Shown here piece by piece: positions 6,823 to 9,035 of a DNA stretch of 9,035 nucleotides (positions within the stretch are counted from its first letter, which is position 1; every line of letters begins with the position of its first letter). This DNA comes from Planctomycetaceae bacterium. GTDB taxonomy: Bacteria; Planctomycetota; Planctomycetia; Planctomycetales; Planctomycetaceae. The position numbers and the translations under genes were made by a program. Below the pieces are notes generated by a model. That model made no database searches. It saw only the letters and a program-made list of their open reading frames with translations, and was not told the DNA's origin. The stretch spans positions 15,986-25,020 of the forward strand of contig DOCI01000315.1 of NCBI GenBank assembly GCA_003503535.1, in the 5' to 3' direction.

Positions 6823-7245
6823 ATGAAAAATTCGAGTTCTCAATTTGCGCTTGCTGCTATGTTTGTTGTGTCATTTCTGGTTGGATGCAGTGCGTCTGAT
6901 GGGCCAGATTTGATCTCGACAAACGGTGAGGTGAAATGGCAGAACGAGCCACTGAAGGAAGGACGCATTACATTTCGAATGCTTGATGCAGGCGGTAATG
7001 TCTACAGTGCCCCTATTGAGGAGGGTTACTTTAAGATTGAGTCTCTTCCCGGAAAAATGAAAGTAGAAATTATTGCCTCTCGACTGATTCCTGGTAAGTT
7101 TGATAACAGCAATGGAACACCGGAACCTGTCGGGGAGATGTATATTCCTGCCCGGTATAACTCTCGCAGCGAACTGACTTATGTCGTCGAAAGCGGAGCA
7201 GATTCTCCAGTTTTCGAACTTTCGACAGATGAGAAAAAAATATAA
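6823..7245 (+). CDS. Small lipoprotein with transthyretin/carboxypeptidase-regulatory-like fold
   Basis: The protein has 140 residues from ATG 6823, preceded closely by AGAGG. The frame is open upstream to 6733, overlapping the DUF1559 gene, but only ATG 6823 gives a proper lipoprotein signal: a short N-terminus, hydrophobic segment, then lipobox LVGC with acylation at C22. The mature part shows the beta-sandwich pattern common beside DUF1559 genes: GEVKWQNEPLKEGRITF, then YSAPIEEGYFKIESLPGKMKVEI, then MYIPARYNSRSELTYVVE and a final strand SPVFELS. In the usual family wording this reads 'G.V...g.pl..g.v.F', 'Gy..i..lp.G.y.v.i' and 'iP.rYn..S.Lt..V'. It is predicted to be membrane-anchored and exported, probably co-transcribed with the DUF1559 gene. 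Its precise role is unknown. Confidence 0.9.
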   Translation: MKNSSSQFALAAMFVVSFLVGCSASDGPDLISTNGEVKWQNEPLKEGRITFRMLDAGGNVYSAPIEEGYFKIESLPGKMKVEIIASRLIPGKFDNSNGTPEPVGEMYIPARYNSRSELTYVVESGADSPVFELSTDEKKI

Positions 7246-7260
7246 TCAATCGATATTTAA

Positions 7261-7294
7261 AAAGCAGCGACTTTTATTGGGTCGCTGCTTTTTT
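7261..7294. terminator. Bidirectional intrinsic terminator
   Basis: An 11-bp stem, AAAGCAGCGAC (7261-7271) with GTCGCTGCTTT (7281-7291), has a nine-base loop and a T-run to 7294 on the plus strand. The A-rich left arm provides a short U-tract for the minus strand. It lies between the convergent lipoprotein and RidA-like genes. Confidence 0.88.
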
Positions 7295-7310
7295 CTTTGG
7301 AGACTCTCAG

Positions 7311-7697
7311 TTATTCAACAATCGCTTCGGCTTCGATTTCAACCAGATGATCCTTATTGATCAAGCGGCTAACTTCCACAATCACAGTCGCAGGGCGGAT
7401 TTCGCCAAAATATTTTCCATGAGCCAGGGCGATCGCTTCCCAGTCCTCGATATTGGTGACGTACATTCTTGTGCGGATAACGTCTTCCAGAGTCACGCCC
7501 GCATCGGTCAGAGCGCCTTGGATTTTCTTCAGGATGTATTCGGCTTGCACAGCTGGTTCACCGACACCGACAACGTTTCCGTTTTCGTCAGTTGCTGTCG
7601 TTCCAGAAACATGCACATGTTTTCCGATACGGATCGCTCGCGAGTAGCCAATTTTGCCTTCCCAGGCGGATCCACTGGAGATGAGTTGTTTTGACAT
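7311..7697 (-). CDS. RidA family (YjgF/YER057c/UK114) protein lacking the catalytic arginine
   Basis: The protein has 128 residues, the normal length for this small trimeric cytoplasmic fold. The start is supported by AGAGG (7704-7708) six bases upstream. Family features are YSRAIRIGKHVHVSGTTA near the N-terminus, the AEYILKKIQGALTDAGVTLEDVIRTRMYVTNIEDW core and the C-terminal RPATVIVEVSRL ... LVEIEAEAI. Canonical RidA enzymes hydrolyse reactive enamine/imine intermediates using an arginine (Arg105) in 'PARS.VEV'. The aligned residue here is T104, whereas the glutamate of VEIEA (E120) is kept. This places the protein in one of the Rid subfamilies without the arginine, so classical imine deaminase activity is doubtful. 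It stands alone between a terminator and a repeat, with no operon partner to suggest a pathway. Confidence 0.92.
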   Translation of the reverse strand: MSKQLISSGSAWEGKIGYSRAIRIGKHVHVSGTTATDENGNVVGVGEPAVQAEYILKKIQGALTDAGVTLEDVIRTRMYVTNIEDWEAIALAHGKYFGEIRPATVIVEVSRLINKDHLVEIEAEAIVE

Positions 7698-7765
7698 TTG
7701 AGACCTCTTGCCTAAAAGTTGTACGATTTAAGGGGTATAGGGCAGTTGTGGGCGTAACGCAGCGA

Positions 7766-7811
7766 AGCCCCCAGAGATATCGACCATCTGGGGGCTCACT
7801 TCGTTTGACTC
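7766..7811. repeat. Dispersed hairpin repeat with conserved flank
   Basis: AGCCCCCAGA (7766-7775) and TCTGGGGGCT (7787-7796) form a perfect 10-bp stem with an 11-base loop. The right flank, on the minus strand, reads GGTGGCTGGAGTCA. A related arrangement occurs in the protease leader, where the minus strand has GGTGGCGGGTGTCA followed by CCCCCAG (about 3564-3599). I associate elements of this kind with planctomycete intergenic DNA. A short minus-strand frame beginning MAGVKRSEPPDG is this repeat read as protein, not a gene. Confidence 0.6.
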
Positions 7812-7876
7812 CAGCCACCCCTCGCTCTTGAGATGGAAATAATGCTGAATTGCAAAATAAACGTCCCGGCTCGCCT

Positions 7877-7901
7877 GTTTATGAGAATAAATTCTCAAAA
7901 C
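7877..7901. repeat. AT-rich hairpin downstream of the monooxygenase gene
   Basis: GTTT-A-TGAGAAT and ATTCTCA-AAAC form an 11-bp stem with one bulged A and a tiny AA centre. It lies about 50 bases past the monooxygenase stop codon. There is no proper U-tract on the minus strand, so a terminator role is only possible. Confidence 0.35.
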
Positions 7902-7951
7902 GCTTTATATCGGCCGTGACTGGTGTTGTCGAATTATCAAGACACAAATAA

Positions 7952-9034
7952 TTAGCGTAGCCAGCTGCGTTTGATACCACACAGAGTTTGCAGCATCATC
8001 CGGCTGACGATCGGGACTGATGGCAGCATTGGCAATACACAATTGCGCCCGAAAGCGAGTGAAGAATATCCCGATTGAAAAAATGGAGCCAGGAAGCCGG
8101 TCACTTTTTGATAGTAACGCAGTTTGGCTTTCCTCTGAGACGTATAGAGTTGGCAAGCCGCTTCGAAATCAGTTGATTGCTCTAGGGCATCCGTAAAGCA
8201 GGCGGCATCTTCAAGTGCGAGATTGACTCCCTGTCCGAGATGTGGACTCGAAGGATGGGCGGCATCTCCCAGGAATATACAACGATTTGTGTGCCAGCGA
8301 TCCATACGGACGTGGCGGTAAGTTGTAAAAATCAGCGACTCAAAGGATTCAATGTTCTGCAGGATTTCCTCAGCTTCCGGGCACAAAGAAATGACTTCGT
8401 CTTTCCATTGATTGAACGAGCCTGCGATTAAATTCTGATATTCTTTTGCAGGCAGTCCCCAGAAAAAACTGGCCTGACCTTCGCCGATCGGGAGTAAACC
8501 GACTAACCGCTGTGTGCCATCAACGATTTGATAAAGACGATCCTGAATCGATTCGAGTGGGCCGGTCAACCAGAGAGCCGCGTAATCATATTCGTAACCG
8601 AGACAACGAATACCGGAAGCATCTCGGAGACGGGAGCGAGAACCATCTGCGGCGATCACAAAATCAAACGGTTCGCTCAATTCCGATTCGCGAATCTGGA
8701 ATTGAGCGCCCTCTGCGATTTGTTCCAATCCTGTGACTGGACTATTGGTCCGAATGGTCACATTTCGATTCTTACACAGAGTGAGCAGTCGATCAAACAG
8801 TAATCCTCGATGAACTCCGAGACCATAATATTCCGGATCCAGTCGGGCATATTGGAGACGTACAAGCTGACGGCCGGATTTGAGTCGGGCATCCAGACCA
8901 TCGAGTCGAGCCGAGTGGGCTTCGATTTCCTCGAAGAGGCCAAGTCGCTTCAATATTTGCTGTCCGCTCGGCTGCAGCAGAATTCCCGCTCCGATCGGAT
9001 GGCATTCCGGGGCCTGCTCGAAAATCGTTATCTC
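7952..9034 (-). CDS. FAD-dependent monooxygenase, UbiH/PHBH-like (N-terminus beyond window)
   Basis: The frame is open to the right edge, so about 360 C-terminal residues are visible. The first visible residues, EITIFEQAPECHPIGAGILL, match the second strand after the FAD-binding GxGxxG motif, with the ribose-binding glutamate in FEQ; the glycine motif itself is just outside. Then come LQPSGQQILKRLGL, the DG motif DFVIAADGSRSRLRD, and the GD motif in CIFLGDAAHPSSPHLGQGVN followed by LALEDA. The order and motifs are those of class A flavin monooxygenases, which hydroxylate aromatic or other small substrates with NAD(P)H and O2. The substrate cannot be read from the sequence. A TTG at 8953 is in frame but cannot be the start because recognisable family sequence continues upstream of it. 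No neighbouring pathway gene is visible. Confidence 0.92.
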   Translation of the reverse strand, partial: EITIFEQAPECHPIGAGILLQPSGQQILKRLGLFEEIEAHSARLDGLDARLKSGRQLVRLQYARLDPEYYGLGVHRGLLFDRLLTLCKNRNVTIRTNSPVTGLEQIAEGAQFQIRESELSEPFDFVIAADGSRSRLRDASGIRCLGYEYDYAALWLTGPLESIQDRLYQIVDGTQRLVGLLPIGEGQASFFWGLPAKEYQNLIAGSFNQWKDEVISLCPEAEEILQNIESFESLIFTTYRHVRMDRWHTNRCIFLGDAAHPSSPHLGQGVNLALEDAACFTDALEQSTDFEAACQLYTSQRKAKLRYYQKVTGFLAPFFQSGYSSLAFGRNCVLPMLPSVPIVSRMMLQTLCGIKRSWLR

Positions 9035-9035
9035 C

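Noticed and set aside
7588..7818. 76-residue minus-strand frame beginning MAGVKRSEPPDG
   Set aside because: It starts inside the hairpin repeat at 7766-7811 and overlaps the RidA-like gene in another frame.

Overview
The window looks like a chromosomal segment from a member of the Planctomycetes, most likely order Planctomycetales. The strongest evidence is the pair at 5784-7245: a DUF1559 protein with a pilin-like N-terminus, followed by a small lipoprotein with a transthyretin-like fold. That pair is hugely expanded in this phylum. Intergenic repeats of a type I associate with planctomycete genomes point the same way. I see no transposase, integrase, CRISPR array, tRNA or rRNA.

Layout from left to right. 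A truncated gene for a small beta-rich acidic protein ends at 355 and meets, tail to tail across a bidirectional terminator, a minus-strand gene for an NtrC-family sigma-54 response regulator (431-1858). A 493-base gap (1859-2351) holds a strong minus-strand terminator, a possible small RNA and a possible -10 box. Next, on the minus strand, is an unrecognised protein (2352-3188) that resembles two tandem degenerate receiver domains. It begins beside a dispersed palindromic repeat. A 506-base gap (3189-3694) then carries a sigma-54-type -24/-12 promoter, upstream palindromic sites and a long structured leader. This leads into a secreted S41 (Prc/Ctp) protease gene (3695-5245). After a terminator and a second sigma-54-type promoter come the DUF1559 gene and its lipoprotein partner. 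A bidirectional terminator separates these from a minus-strand RidA-like gene (7311-7697). A dispersed hairpin repeat and a minus-strand FAD-dependent monooxygenase gene, cut off by the window end, close the region.

The main thread is sigma-54 control. The window encodes an enhancer-binding activator with no sensor kinase beside it. Two exact matches to TGGCAYG-N5-TGC lie in the correct orientation upstream of two exported-protein genes, the protease and the DUF1559 pilin-like protein. A third, imperfect match sits exactly one transcription-start distance upstream of a hairpin-plus-terminator that could be a small RNA. Linking the activator to these promoters is inference. The other genes (RidA-like protein, monooxygenase) look like ordinary metabolic genes with no visible link to this circuit.
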